Source of the DNA: Candidatus Aminicenantes bacterium UBA6228 | GTDB lineage: Bacteria > Acidobacteriota > Aminicenantia > Aminicenantales > Saccharicenantaceae | DNA length: 64,000 nt | Direction: 5' to 3' | NCBI GenBank assembly: GCA_002441005.1 | Contig: DJWO01000010.1 | Coordinates: 49,591-113,590 of the forward strand | In this document: one piece after another, positions 1-9,218 of the stretch | Numbering within the stretch: position 1 is the stretch's first letter | How the letters are laid out: every line of letters begins with the position of its first letter | Position numbers and translations under genes: made by a program | Notes under the pieces: generated by a model | The model's database searches: none | What the model saw: the letters and a program-made list of their open reading frames with translations, nothing else | Told to the model about the DNA's origin: nothing

Positions 1-1
1 A

Positions 2-1873
2 AAATATCCTGAGTTCAACTATATCAGCCAGGCAGGCGATGTTCTGGAATCTTCCGGTCTTCTGCGCCCGGCCGAAAAGAGGGAGGGGCTGTTTACCCTT
101 GAACAGGAAAAGAGAAAATTACAGAAAGAAATAGAGAGACTGGAGGCTGAACAGCTGCCCTTGCTCAGCAGCCTGAGCAGTCAGAAAGAGATAAAGGAGG
201 CGGCTGAAGCCGAAATTGCCCGGCTAAAAAAAGATATCTCCGACCGGGAAAGAGAACTCTATGACCTTGAACATGAAAAGAAATTTGCCGCGGCTGAGCT
301 GGAAAAAATAATAACCGGATTGACCGTGATCGAACGGGAAGAGCTCATTCAAGCTCAGGAGAAAGAAGGCTTGACCGGGAAGAAGTTTGAAGCTTCCTCC
401 AGACTGGAAAAAGCTGAACTGGAATTAAAGAACATAGAAGAGGAGATAAGATCTAAAGAAGACAGACTGAAAAGCTTAAAAGAAAAAGAGCAGGCTGAAG
501 GAAAAGCTTATTATCAATTAGGAACAGACAGGGATCTTCTCCAGGAGAAAATAAACAGCACCCGCAGCCATCAAAAATCTCTGGAAAAAAGGCTGGAAGC
601 CATTAAATCAAAAATCGGCCAGCTCGAAATTGAAGCTTTTACTAACGACGAGGAAAAAGCCAGCCTGAATAAATTAATAGATGAGCTAAAGCAAAAAGCA
701 GTCCTCAGCCTGGAAGAAAAACAAAAAGAACAGGTTCTCCTGGAAGAACTCGAGCAGCTGGTTCAGACCCATCAAAAAGAACTCGAAGAGCAGGAAACCG
801 CCCTGAATGATATCCGGGAAAGAGAAGAAAAGGCTAAAGAAGAGAGGATGCGGCTTGAAATCCGGCGGGCAGAAATAGAGAGAGACCGGGTCAATCTCGA
901 GGAAACCTGCTGGCAGGAGTTAAAGAAAAACCTGATCGAATTAAGACAGGAAATTGAATCAAAAGAAAAACCGGCAGAAGAAGCCCCGGAGAGCGAAGAA
1001 ATTTCCCGAGCCCTGGCCGAAGAAGCCGAGCCAGAAGAAGCGGAAGAGACAGCTGAAGAAAAAGCCGAAGAAAAGCCTAAGGAACAAAAAGAAAGAAGAA
1101 GAGAAAAGCCTCAAACTCCGCCAGCCGAACTGGCCGATGAAGAACTAAACCGGGAGCTCGAAGCTATCAATGAAGCCCTCCTTCGCTACCGGGCCGTTAA
1201 TTTGATGGCCGAAGAGGAATATTTAGAGCAAAAGACAAGGTATGACTTTTTGATTCAGCAGAAGCAGGATTTAAAAGATTCCATTCATTCGACTGAGGAA
1301 GCTATTAAAAAGATAGACGAGGAAAGCAAGACCCAGTTCTTAACAGCCCTCCAGGAAGTCAATAAGAATTTTCAGGAACTTTTCGCTTTGCTCTTTAGAG
1401 GCGGGACAGCTGAAGTTAAGCTCCTCGAGCCTGAGAACCCGCTGGAAAGCGGAGTGGAAATCGTTGCCCAGCCGCCTGGCAAGAGAGTCCAGAATCTAAC
1501 CCTGCTATCTGGGGGAGAAAAGTCACTGACCAGTCTGGCCTTTCTGTTTGCCCTTTTTAGATATAAGCCGTCTCCTTTCTGCATTCTGGATGAAGTTGAT
1601 GCGGCTTTAGATGAGGCCAATTTGACCCGTTTTCTTAACCTGATGAAGGCCATCAAACATCAAACCCAGTTTATCATCATCACTCATAATTATAAGACAA
1701 TGGAAGTGGCTGACTATATCTACGGCACCACGATGGAAGAACCAAATATCACCAAAGTTTTTTCAGTCCGGATGGAAAGGAAAGAAGCTCTGGACCTCGC
1801 CCAGAATGACAGGCAGCAGGCCGGTGAGGATCCTGGTGTCGAAGCCCCGGGAGTCCCGTCCGAAGAAAAATAA
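2..1873 (+). CDS. smc: Chromosome segregation protein SMC, C-terminal part (5' truncated by window edge)
   Basis: The frame is open from base 2, so this is the distal part of a longer gene. The first ~25 residues resemble the end of an SMC hinge (Gly-Asp-Val, then Ser-Gly-Leu-Leu). A long coiled coil follows, then the C-terminal ATPase half with the ABC signature LSGGEKSLTSLAF and a Walker B strand ending FCILDEVDAALDEAN. SMC ATPases load on DNA with ScpA/ScpB and compact and segregate chromosomes. A Glu/Lys/Pro/Ala-rich segment (about codons 270-330 counted from position 161) interrupts the coiled coil just before the head domain, which is unusual. The family call is firm; the N-terminal head and most of the hinge lie outside the window. 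Confidence 0.93.
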   Translation, partial: KYPEFNYISQAGDVLESSGLLRPAEKREGLFTLEQEKRKLQKEIERLEAEQLPLLSSLSSQKEIKEAAEAEIARLKKDISDRERELYDLEHEKKFAAAELEKIITGLTVIEREELIQAQEKEGLTGKKFEASSRLEKAELELKNIEEEIRSKEDRLKSLKEKEQAEGKAYYQLGTDRDLLQEKINSTRSHQKSLEKRLEAIKSKIGQLEIEAFTNDEEKASLNKLIDELKQKAVLSLEEKQKEQVLLEELEQLVQTHQKELEEQETALNDIREREEKAKEERMRLEIRRAEIERDRVNLEETCWQELKKNLIELRQEIESKEKPAEEAPESEEISRALAEEAEPEEAEETAEEKAEEKPKEQKERRREKPQTPPAELADEELNRELEAINEALLRYRAVNLMAEEEYLEQKTRYDFLIQQKQDLKDSIHSTEEAIKKIDEESKTQFLTALQEVNKNFQELFALLFRGGTAEVKLLEPENPLESGVEIVAQPPGKRVQNLTLLSGGEKSLTSLAFLFALFRYKPSPFCILDEVDAALDEANLTRFLNLMKAIKHQTQFIIITHNYKTMEVADYIYGTTMEEPNITKVFSVRMERKEALDLAQNDRQQAGEDPGVEAPGVPSEEK

Positions 1874-2092
1874 CCATAAAAGTCAAGGCCGCCACAATCT
1901 GACCACAGATGGCGAAAAGATAATTTCAAGGGAAAGAAAAGAGAAAATTCTCTTTGACTGCTATCTGATATTTGATATATCATTCGCTTCTATGAAGATG
2001 GCTTTTAACTTTAAAACAGGACAGCCTTTGAACTGGCCCACCGGTAATCTTGCTGCTTATGGCTTTACTTTCTTCCCGACAAGGAGGATTTG

Positions 2093-3562
2093 ATGTCAGT
2101 TTATCTCTACATAATTCTCATTTACCTCGTCGCCCTGGCCCTTATTAACTTTATCCGCGCCAGAAAAATCCGCAGCCAGGAGGATTTTATGGTAGCCGGG
2201 CGCAAATTAAAGTGGCCGGTTATGGTTTTTACTTTGATCTGCACCTGGATTGGCTCCGGGACATTTATTTCCGGGGCCGAGTTTGCTTCCAAAGCCGGCT
2301 TTTCCGCCCTGTGGCTGTCAGCTGGAGCCTGGGTTGGTATTATTATAATTTACTTTCTGGCGGCCAAAATTCAGACCTTTGGTCAGTACACCATTGGTGA
2401 TATTCTGGAAGTCAGATACGGGCCGCTGGCCAGGCTTTTTGGGGCGGTGGCTCTTATTATTTCTTTTACGGCCATTGTCTCCTATCAGTTTGTAGCCGGT
2501 GGATTCATCCTGAACGTTGCCACCGATGGAGCTATCTCGGAGAAACTGGGTATTTATTTAGCAGCCACTTTTGTCATCTTGTTTACAGCCGTGGGCGGAA
2601 TGGTAGCCGTAGCTTATACTGACCTGCCCAATGGCATCATCATCGTTCTGGCCTGCCTTCTTTCCGTTCCTTTCGTCTATGCGGCTGCTGGCGGCCTGAC
2701 GGGGGCTCAGGCCAGTCTTCCTTCTGGCTACTTTTCTGTGGTTAACGCCCAATTCGGGGCTCATCCGGCCCTGAAGGCCATGGGCTATTTTCTTTCGACC
2801 ATGTTGCTGCTCCTCGGCGTCCAGAGCATGTATCAAAAATTCTACAGTGCCCGCAGCCCGCAAGATGCCAAAAAGGCCGTTGTTTTCTGGACTATTGGCA
2901 CGGTTCTGGTCGAAACCATGGTGGTGATCATTGCCGTTTTCGCTTATAGCAAATTTCAAGGCCAGATTGATCTGAGCGTACCAAAAGAAGGTGGTAAGGT
3001 GGTTCTGCTGGCAGCTCGAAACTTAGTCCCTGCTCCCATTGGCGTCCTTCTCCTGGGCGCCGCCTGTGCCGTGGTCATTTCGACCGGCATGAATTATTTG
3101 CTTTCCCCCTCGAGTAACCTCATTCGGGATGTCTATCAGAGGTTTATCAATCACTCAGCCAGTGACCGCCACTTGATCGGACTCCAGAAGATATTTATTG
3201 TGGTTATTGGACTGGTAGCCTTTTTCCTGGCTCTTCGCCTTAAATCCGTCCTGGAAATGAGTTATTTCGCCTATACGATTTACGGGGCGGCTATCACACC
3301 ATCGCTCATTGCTGCTTTAGCCTGGAAAAGAGCAACCAAGGCTGGCGGCCTGACTTCGATTATCTCCGGGACAATAGTCTGCATTGGCCTCAAAATACTG
3401 GCTGGAGCCCTGCCGCCGTCCATGGTGCCCGAAGGCGATCCTTTTGGTATTCCAATAATTTTCCCGGCTTTGATCGTGTCCCTCGGGACCCTGATTATAG
3501 TTAGCTTATTAACCAAGCCGCCCAAGCCGGAAGAGCTTAAAACTTTCTTTCCCGACAAATGA
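2093..3562 (+). CDS. Sodium:solute symporter family (SSS/SLC5) transporter
   Basis: About 489 residues with roughly 13 hydrophobic membrane segments and no signal peptide. The early stretch with ARKIRSQEDFMVAGRKL followed by TLICTWIGSGTFISGAEFA is typical of the first helices of SSS-family Na+/solute symporters (SLC5, LeuT-like fold). The substrate cannot be told from sequence; sugars, amino acids, carboxylates and pantothenate are all family substrates. The start is the ATG at 2093, chosen because an AGGAGG site sits at 2082-2087; an in-frame TTG just upstream at 2090 is too close to that site. Next gene begins 28 bp downstream on the same strand, so the two may be co-transcribed. Confidence 0.88.
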   Translation: MSVYLYIILIYLVALALINFIRARKIRSQEDFMVAGRKLKWPVMVFTLICTWIGSGTFISGAEFASKAGFSALWLSAGAWVGIIIIYFLAAKIQTFGQYTIGDILEVRYGPLARLFGAVALIISFTAIVSYQFVAGGFILNVATDGAISEKLGIYLAATFVILFTAVGGMVAVAYTDLPNGIIIVLACLLSVPFVYAAAGGLTGAQASLPSGYFSVVNAQFGAHPALKAMGYFLSTMLLLLGVQSMYQKFYSARSPQDAKKAVVFWTIGTVLVETMVVIIAVFAYSKFQGQIDLSVPKEGGKVVLLAARNLVPAPIGVLLLGAACAVVISTGMNYLLSPSSNLIRDVYQRFINHSASDRHLIGLQKIFIVVIGLVAFFLALRLKSVLEMSYFAYTIYGAAITPSLIAALAWKRATKAGGLTSIISGTIVCIGLKILAGALPPSMVPEGDPFGIPIIFPALIVSLGTLIIVSLLTKPPKPEELKTFFPDK

Positions 3563-3590
3563 TAGATAAAATATAAATGAACTGAAGCCG

Positions 3591-4637
3591 ATGCTAACTG
3601 GCCTGGTCTTTGATAAGCGGTTTGCTCTTCATGAGATGGGGCCTGACCATATCGAATCGCCACGGAGGACCATAGCTATAAATGAAGTCCTGACCACACG
3701 GTTAAAAGGAACCTATTTCCCGGTTGAAACCCGGCCGGCAACTGAAGACGAATTGTCTTTAATTCACCTGCCTTCTTATATCAGTTTTATGAAAGAGACC
3801 GCCGGTCAGGGTTATTTTCCCTTTGACGCCGAGACCATTGCCGGCCCCCGGACTTATGAGATTGCCTGCTTGGCAGCCGGGGCAGGTCTGGTGGCAACTG
3901 AACTTATCCTGACCGGAGAAATTGATAATGCTTTCGCTTTAGTCAGGCCGCCAGGCCATCATGCTGAAAGTGAACGGCCAATGGGATTTTGTTTTTTTAA
4001 TAATTTAGCCATTACCGCTGAATATTTGAGGCGCTTTAAGGGAATAAAAAGAATATTGATAATTGACTGGGACCTTCACCACGGGAATGGAACCCAGAAA
4101 GCCTTTTATAGCTCCCGGGAGGTACTTTACATTTCCCTCCATCAAAGTCCCCTTTTCCCCGGGACCGGTTCGGCTTCAGAAACAGGTGAAAAGGACGGGC
4201 TGGGGTTTAATCTCAATCTGCCCTTAAGAGCAGGCAAGACGGATGACGATTATCTGGCCATCTTTCGACAGGTGATAACCCCCGTGGCTCGGGCTTATCA
4301 GCCGGAATTTATTCTGGTTTCAGCCGGCTTCGACATTCTTAAAGGTGATCCCTTAGGCAGAATGGAATTAACTCCTAGGGGCTGCGGCTGGTTGACCGAT
4401 CTTATTCTTGATCTGGCCAGAAGCCTCTGCTCCGGACGGCTGATCTATTTCCTGGAGGGTGGCTATAACCTGAAAGAACTCAAGGACGGAGTGGAAGAGA
4501 CTGTTTTGAGCCTGGCCGGCCGCCCTGAACCAGAGAGGTCTATCCCGGAGACTCCCCTGTCTCCGCCTCTCCTCGGGGAGCTAAGCCCGGCCCTGAAGAT
4601 TTTCAAGCACTACTGGCCCGTTATCCCTGATAGATGA
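3591..4637 (+). CDS. Histone deacetylase / acetoin-utilisation family deacetylase
   Basis: A 348-residue cytoplasmic arginase-deacetylase-fold protein of the class II HDAC/AcuC/acetylpolyamine amidohydrolase group. Visible motifs are RPPGHHAE (active-site His pair), GFCFFNNLAI, the zinc-binding DWDLHHGNGTQ, and SAGFDILKGDPLG (further Asp ligand), then LEGGYNL near the end. Members remove acetyl or acyl groups from lysines or polyamines using Zn2+. Full family length, so probably active. It starts 28 bp after the SSS transporter; no partner acetyltransferase is nearby, so the in vivo substrate is unknown. Confidence 0.9.
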   Translation: MLTGLVFDKRFALHEMGPDHIESPRRTIAINEVLTTRLKGTYFPVETRPATEDELSLIHLPSYISFMKETAGQGYFPFDAETIAGPRTYEIACLAAGAGLVATELILTGEIDNAFALVRPPGHHAESERPMGFCFFNNLAITAEYLRRFKGIKRILIIDWDLHHGNGTQKAFYSSREVLYISLHQSPLFPGTGSASETGEKDGLGFNLNLPLRAGKTDDDYLAIFRQVITPVARAYQPEFILVSAGFDILKGDPLGRMELTPRGCGWLTDLILDLARSLCSGRLIYFLEGGYNLKELKDGVEETVLSLAGRPEPERSIPETPLSPPLLGELSPALKIFKHYWPVIPDR

Positions 4638-4709
4638 CAACCGTCATCCAGAGTAGACACTAATTTGAAGGGAAAGCCTGGTCCTCCCCTGTTAAAGAGC
4701 CATTAATTC

Positions 4710-4725
4710 TGGCACAAAATCTGCA
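4710..4725 (+). promoter_or_regulatory. Sigma-54-type (-24/-12) promoter candidate
   Basis: TGGCAC, five bases, then CTGCA: the GG and GC dinucleotides are 12 bp apart as in RpoN promoters (consensus TGGCAC-N5-TTGCA, one mismatch). Placing GC at -12 puts +1 near 4736, leaving a 17-nt leader that contains the GGAG site (4741-4744) just before the ATG at 4753. An overlapping TATTAT at 4726 could act as a sigma-70 -10 instead, but no good -35 is visible. Confidence 0.5.
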
Positions 4726-4752
4726 TATTATACCGGCGTAAGGAGTAAAGCC

Positions 4753-6684
4753 ATGAGAAGGAACAAATTATTGATTTTAGCCGGGTCAATCCTTTTATTG
4801 TCTTTTCCAACCTTCTTAAAGGCTCAAAGCGAAGAGACTCAACTACCTGAAGGACTTAATGTCAGTGCTGAGGAAACTCAGTACACCAATGAGTCAGTTG
4901 GACATGTCAGTTTTATTGCCGGCAAGAGTTTTATCCAGCGGGCCGCTGATGTCGGCTATGAAGAGATGGTAATGAATGATCCGGTGGCTGAAGGCGACCG
5001 GATTGAAACGGCTGACGGGCGTCTCGAAATCTCATTTGGAGAGAGAAATTATCTCCGTCTGGATGGCGAAACCAAGATGGATGTCCTCAGCCTGCCCAAA
5101 AGAAACAGTGATTTAACCAGATTCAGGATCTGGTCGGGCCATGCCTATCTGGAAGTTAACCGGCTCAACCAGGAAAAAAATATAGAAATTCATACCCCTG
5201 ATTCCTCTTTTTACATTCTGGAAAAAGGTATTTATCGGCTGGATGTCGATGGAAGCAAAGGAACAGAGATTCGCGTCTTCAAAGGGGTAGCCGAAGCCGC
5301 CGGAGAACAGGATTCCTACTTAGTGAAGAGCGAGCAGAGGTTAGAGGTGGCTCAGGGCCGTTTCAGATCAAAACCAGTTGGCTTCAGACCGGTAGCTGAT
5401 GATGGTTTCGACCGCTGGCAGGAATCAAGAGCAGGTGAAGTCAACAAATATTATGCCAGCCGCTACCTGCCAGAAGATCTCGGCAATCTCGAAGCTGAAT
5501 TGTCTGAATATGGAGACTGGGTTTATATGCCCGCTTACGGCAATGTCTGGGTGCCAAGAGACATTGATGATGACTGGCGCCCTTATTACAATGGTCACTG
5601 GACCTGGATTCCTATCACTGGCTGGACCTGGGTGCCCTATGAGCCCTGGGGCTGGGCGGCTTTCCATTATGGCCGCTGGCACTGGGGAGTAGGCGTTGGC
5701 TGGTACTGGATTCCAACCTCTATCTGGGGTCCGGCCTGGGTCTCCTGGTGGTGGGATGCAGATTATTTTGGCTGGGCACCACTTAGCTGGTATGGTTACC
5801 CAGTGGTAGTGGTCAACGGTGTTTTTTATGATCATTATCAGGGGTATTATCCGGTTCATTCAAGGGCTCTGGTCGTGGTCAAAAGAGATCAGTTAAGAGC
5901 GCGTCAGGTGTCCCGGGTAGCCTTAAGGCCTGAAAATTTGAAGGCGGGAAACCTCGAAAACAGGATTGCCTTAAATAGCAGCAAGTTGCCTTTCCGGCCA
6001 GATAGCTCAAAGGTGAGCGTGGAAAGGCTCAATGGGAATAAAGTTCTCTTGAGACAGAATAATCAGTCCTCCGGGATCAGAGAGATAAAGCCAGAGTCAC
6101 TCAGGGGAAAACCCGCTGGAACCCCTACCACTAACATCAGAAAAACCAATTCCGGGCAAGGAAAGACGGCGGCCAGACCGGAGTCCCTCAAACCAGCTTC
6201 CAGATCTAATGAAGGGAAAGCTGGCCGTTCTACCTCAACAGCTCCAGCCGGGAAAGTGACTCCGAAGAAAATCAAAAAACAAGATTCATCGCCAATGTCT
6301 TCTCTGTCCAGGAATCAATCTTCTAATGTCACCAGGAATATGCCTACTTACCCCTCTTCCCCGAGGATCAGCCGCCAAAACCTTAACCAGTCTCAATATT
6401 CTGCACCGGCCAGATCTAATTCCACTGCTGTCAGGTCTTACAGCAATAGAAATTATAATTCCAGATCAATTAATTCACCAGGCAGAAGTTCTTCTACCAT
6501 AAGAAGACAGAGTCCGTCTTCAAGTTCAAGATATTCTGCCCCCAGGATCAGCCGGCCGGCCGGCTCGAGTTCTAGTAGCCGGCCATCTATCTCCAGTTCT
6601 GGTAGCCGGTCATCATCAGTTTCACGAAGTTCTTCCTCTTCTTCCCGGCCATCTTCCTCATCATCAGTTCGCCGGAAAAAATAA
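4753..6684 (+). CDS. Secreted FecR-domain / DUF6600-type aromatic-rich protein
   Basis: 643 residues. A signal peptide covers about residues 1-25. Residues ~45-210 look like a FecR domain (beta-rich; phrases such as GDRIETADGRLEISFG and LRLDGETKMDVL). Residues ~255-370 are extremely rich in Trp/Tyr/Gly, with repeated GHWTWIP, GWTWVPYEPWGW and GRWHWGVGVGWYWIP units, matching the DUF6600-type tail domain as I know it. From ~400 to the end it is Ser/Arg/Pro low complexity, finishing with runs of serine and a basic end. Probably periplasmic or surface located; no function is established. It is not a sigma-factor regulator in the FecIR sense, because no sigma factor is adjacent. A sigma-54-like promoter precedes it. 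Confidence 0.8.
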   Translation: MRRNKLLILAGSILLLSFPTFLKAQSEETQLPEGLNVSAEETQYTNESVGHVSFIAGKSFIQRAADVGYEEMVMNDPVAEGDRIETADGRLEISFGERNYLRLDGETKMDVLSLPKRNSDLTRFRIWSGHAYLEVNRLNQEKNIEIHTPDSSFYILEKGIYRLDVDGSKGTEIRVFKGVAEAAGEQDSYLVKSEQRLEVAQGRFRSKPVGFRPVADDGFDRWQESRAGEVNKYYASRYLPEDLGNLEAELSEYGDWVYMPAYGNVWVPRDIDDDWRPYYNGHWTWIPITGWTWVPYEPWGWAAFHYGRWHWGVGVGWYWIPTSIWGPAWVSWWWDADYFGWAPLSWYGYPVVVVNGVFYDHYQGYYPVHSRALVVVKRDQLRARQVSRVALRPENLKAGNLENRIALNSSKLPFRPDSSKVSVERLNGNKVLLRQNNQSSGIREIKPESLRGKPAGTPTTNIRKTNSGQGKTAARPESLKPASRSNEGKAGRSTSTAPAGKVTPKKIKKQDSSPMSSLSRNQSSNVTRNMPTYPSSPRISRQNLNQSQYSAPARSNSTAVRSYSNRNYNSRSINSPGRSSSTIRRQSPSSSSRYSAPRISRPAGSSSSSRPSISSSGSRSSSVSRSSSSSSRPSSSSSVRRKK

Positions 6685-6711
6685 AGGCAGAGAAAAACAG
6701 CTGGAAGTACT

Positions 6712-9156
6712 TCAGTGCCTTTCCTCGCGGGCCTCTTTTTCTGAGTAATAATCGAGGACCCGCAGGTGATCCTGCGGGGAGCAGTAACGGTTGGGTTCTG
6801 TGCCTGGCAGGAAAACCTCCTGGAATGGAAACTGGCAGGTAGGTGAAGCCAGTAAGCCAGTTTTCCTGTCTATGGTCACAAAAATCAGATTGGGTGGAAC
6901 TTCAAAATCTTCAATAAGGATTTGATCCCCGGCCTCCGGATTTTCATGGCTGGTAGCTTGAGCCGCCAGATATTCCTTTTTCTTATCTTCTATAACCTTT
7001 TTGAAGAAATCAATCCAGACGGGCAAGGCAACCACTGCTCCCGATTGGCTGTTGCCCATGGTCACTTTGGTATCATAACCGATCCAGACTCCGGCACACA
7101 GTGAAGGGGAAAAGCCGATAAACCAGGCATCGGTAAATTTGTTGGTGGTTCCCGTCTTTCCACCCAGTGGCCAGGCCAGGCTTAAGGCCTGCTTGGCTGT
7201 CCCTCTCTGGACAACTCCCTCAAGGAGGTAAGTCATCATATAGGCTAACTGGGGGGAGATGACTTCTTCCGTCGCCGGCACATTTTCCTCGAGCACCTGG
7301 CCGTCCTTATCTTCAACTCTGACAATAAAATACGGCCTGGCTCTAACTCCTTTGTTGGGGAAAACACTGAAAGCTGAAACCAGCTCCTGTAAAGTCACTT
7401 CAAAGGCGCCGAGTGACAGAGACAGATAGGGATAAAAGGGCGAAGTCAAGCCAAACCGGCGGCAGTATTCGACTCCGACCTGAGGCGAAATATAATCAAG
7501 AAGCTTGGCGGTGACCATATTTCTGGATTCCTCCAGACCTGTCCGCAGCGTAACCGCCCCATGATACTCACCATCATAATTTTTCGGAGACCAGGGCTGG
7601 CCGGTCCACTTATCTACGAAATCGGTTGGTTCGTCGATGATAACGCTGGCTGGCGTAAAGCCCTTATCAAGAGCAGCAGTATAAAGAATAGGCTTGATGG
7701 CTGAACCGGTCTGTCTTAAAGCCTGGGTCGCCCGGTTAAACTGGCTTCTTTTAAAAGAATAGCCGCCGACCATAGCTTTGATCTGGCCGGTAGCCGGATC
7801 AAGGCCTAAAAAGGCTCCTTCCAGCAGAGGCTCCTGGTCAAGGGAAACCTGAGCTGTCTTATTCTCTTCATTGACGGAGGTGATGGCGACTTGAATGACA
7901 TCACCGGGTTTAATCAGGGCCTCCAGATTTTTTGATCTTGTCCAGCTTATATCCTTATTGGTCATCAGGCCGGTGTAGCCTTTTATTCTAACCCTGGCTT
8001 CTTTCTGACTGGCCTCAAGGACAATGGCTTCTTCCACGTCATTGACTGAGAGCCCCTCGCCCACCCAGCCGGTCAGCCAGTACTGGCCGAGATCTATTTG
8101 GCCTTCAGCCAGAAGGTTCCGGCCAGGTTTCCTCCAACCATACTTCTTATCCTGGGTCCTTAAGCCTCTTTCTACTGCTTGCTCAGCATATTTCTGATAG
8201 TCAAGATTAAGAGTTGTATAAATTTTAAGACCACCCCGGTAAAGGGCTTCATCACCATAATTTCTTTCAATGTACTTACGGACTTCTTCAAAAAAATAGG
8301 AGCCGGCCTCAGCTATTGACCTTTTCAGGGGTAAAACACTTAAAGGCTGCTGTTTAATGGCTTCACCGGTTTCTTTGGTGATAAATCCTTCCTCTACCAT
8401 CCGGTTGATGACATGGTTTCTCCGGTTGAGGGTGACTTCCGGATTATTATAGGGTGAATAAATTCCTGGACCGCGGAAAATCCCGGCTAACAAGGCTGCC
8501 TCCGGCAGGGTTAGCTGGCTGACATCTTTCCCGAAATACAGTTGAGAGGCTGCTTCTACACCCCAGGCTCCATGCCCTAAATAAAACTGGTTGCAATATA
8601 GTTCGAAAATTTTCTCTTTGCTGAACTTCCGCTCCAGTTCGACAGCCAGAAACATCTCTTTCAGCTTGCGCCGGATAGTCTGTTGAGGGTAGAGGAACAG
8701 ACTTCTGGCCAATTGCTGGGTAATGGTACTGCCGCCATGAAGCCTCTTTCTCCCTATAACTACCCTCAGAACGTCTTCTTTAACCGCCCGCAATATGCCC
8801 CTGTAATCTATCCCCTTGTGGGTAAAAAACCTTGGATCCTCAGTGGCAATAATCGCCTGCTTTAAAACAGGAGGAATCTGACTGTAAGGGATCTGAATTC
8901 GCCTTTCGGCAGCAAATTCCTTGGCTGGCTGGCCATCGTCAGAATAAACAGTCGAGATAATCATTGGCCTGAGTCCGGCCAGCTCATCTACCGAGGGCAG
9001 GTTGTCTTTGATGGTCAGATAAGCGCCGAAAATGCCGCCCAGGCCTAAAGACAAAATGAGAACCAGAATAATAAGAAACCCCTTCAGCAGCTGGCGCCCT
9101 TTTATTTTTGGCAGCCTTAATTTGAAAACTATCTTTTGTTTCTTTTTTTCTGTCAT
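6712..9156 (-). CDS. mrcA: Penicillin-binding protein 1A, bifunctional peptidoglycan synthase
   Basis: 814 residues. A cytoplasmic basic start and one membrane anchor (~residues 25-48) precede a GT51 glycosyltransferase domain with ATEDPRFFTHKGID (catalytic Glu106) and GGSTITQQLAR. The transpeptidase domain has the serine motif TGSAIKP (Ser485, Lys488), an SRN motif and GGKTGTTN. It polymerises lipid II and cross-links peptidoglycan at the periplasmic face. Length is typical of PBP1A with an extra domain between the two enzymes (~residues 340-445). Thymidylate kinase lies 62 bp upstream on the same strand; the gene converges with the FecR-type gene, 27 bp apart. Confidence 0.93.
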   Translation of the reverse strand: MTEKKKQKIVFKLRLPKIKGRQLLKGFLIILVLILSLGLGGIFGAYLTIKDNLPSVDELAGLRPMIISTVYSDDGQPAKEFAAERRIQIPYSQIPPVLKQAIIATEDPRFFTHKGIDYRGILRAVKEDVLRVVIGRKRLHGGSTITQQLARSLFLYPQQTIRRKLKEMFLAVELERKFSKEKIFELYCNQFYLGHGAWGVEAASQLYFGKDVSQLTLPEAALLAGIFRGPGIYSPYNNPEVTLNRRNHVINRMVEEGFITKETGEAIKQQPLSVLPLKRSIAEAGSYFFEEVRKYIERNYGDEALYRGGLKIYTTLNLDYQKYAEQAVERGLRTQDKKYGWRKPGRNLLAEGQIDLGQYWLTGWVGEGLSVNDVEEAIVLEASQKEARVRIKGYTGLMTNKDISWTRSKNLEALIKPGDVIQVAITSVNEENKTAQVSLDQEPLLEGAFLGLDPATGQIKAMVGGYSFKRSQFNRATQALRQTGSAIKPILYTAALDKGFTPASVIIDEPTDFVDKWTGQPWSPKNYDGEYHGAVTLRTGLEESRNMVTAKLLDYISPQVGVEYCRRFGLTSPFYPYLSLSLGAFEVTLQELVSAFSVFPNKGVRARPYFIVRVEDKDGQVLEENVPATEEVISPQLAYMMTYLLEGVVQRGTAKQALSLAWPLGGKTGTTNKFTDAWFIGFSPSLCAGVWIGYDTKVTMGNSQSGAVVALPVWIDFFKKVIEDKKKEYLAAQATSHENPEAGDQILIEDFEVPPNLIFVTIDRKTGLLASPTCQFPFQEVFLPGTEPNRYCSPQDHLRVLDYYSEKEAREERH

Positions 9157-9218
9157 TTATTACGATCTAAATCCTGATCAATCTTCATAATATAGCAGAT
9201 TGCGGGAATAAATGGCAA

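Noticed and set aside
954..1148. A lysine-rich 64-codon frame inside smc
   Set aside because: It is an out-of-frame reading of the Glu/Lys-rich SMC insertion.
4633..4648. GATGAC-AACC-GTCATC hairpin at the end of the deacetylase gene as a terminator
   Set aside because: Only six base pairs, no T-run follows, and the stop codon lies inside it.
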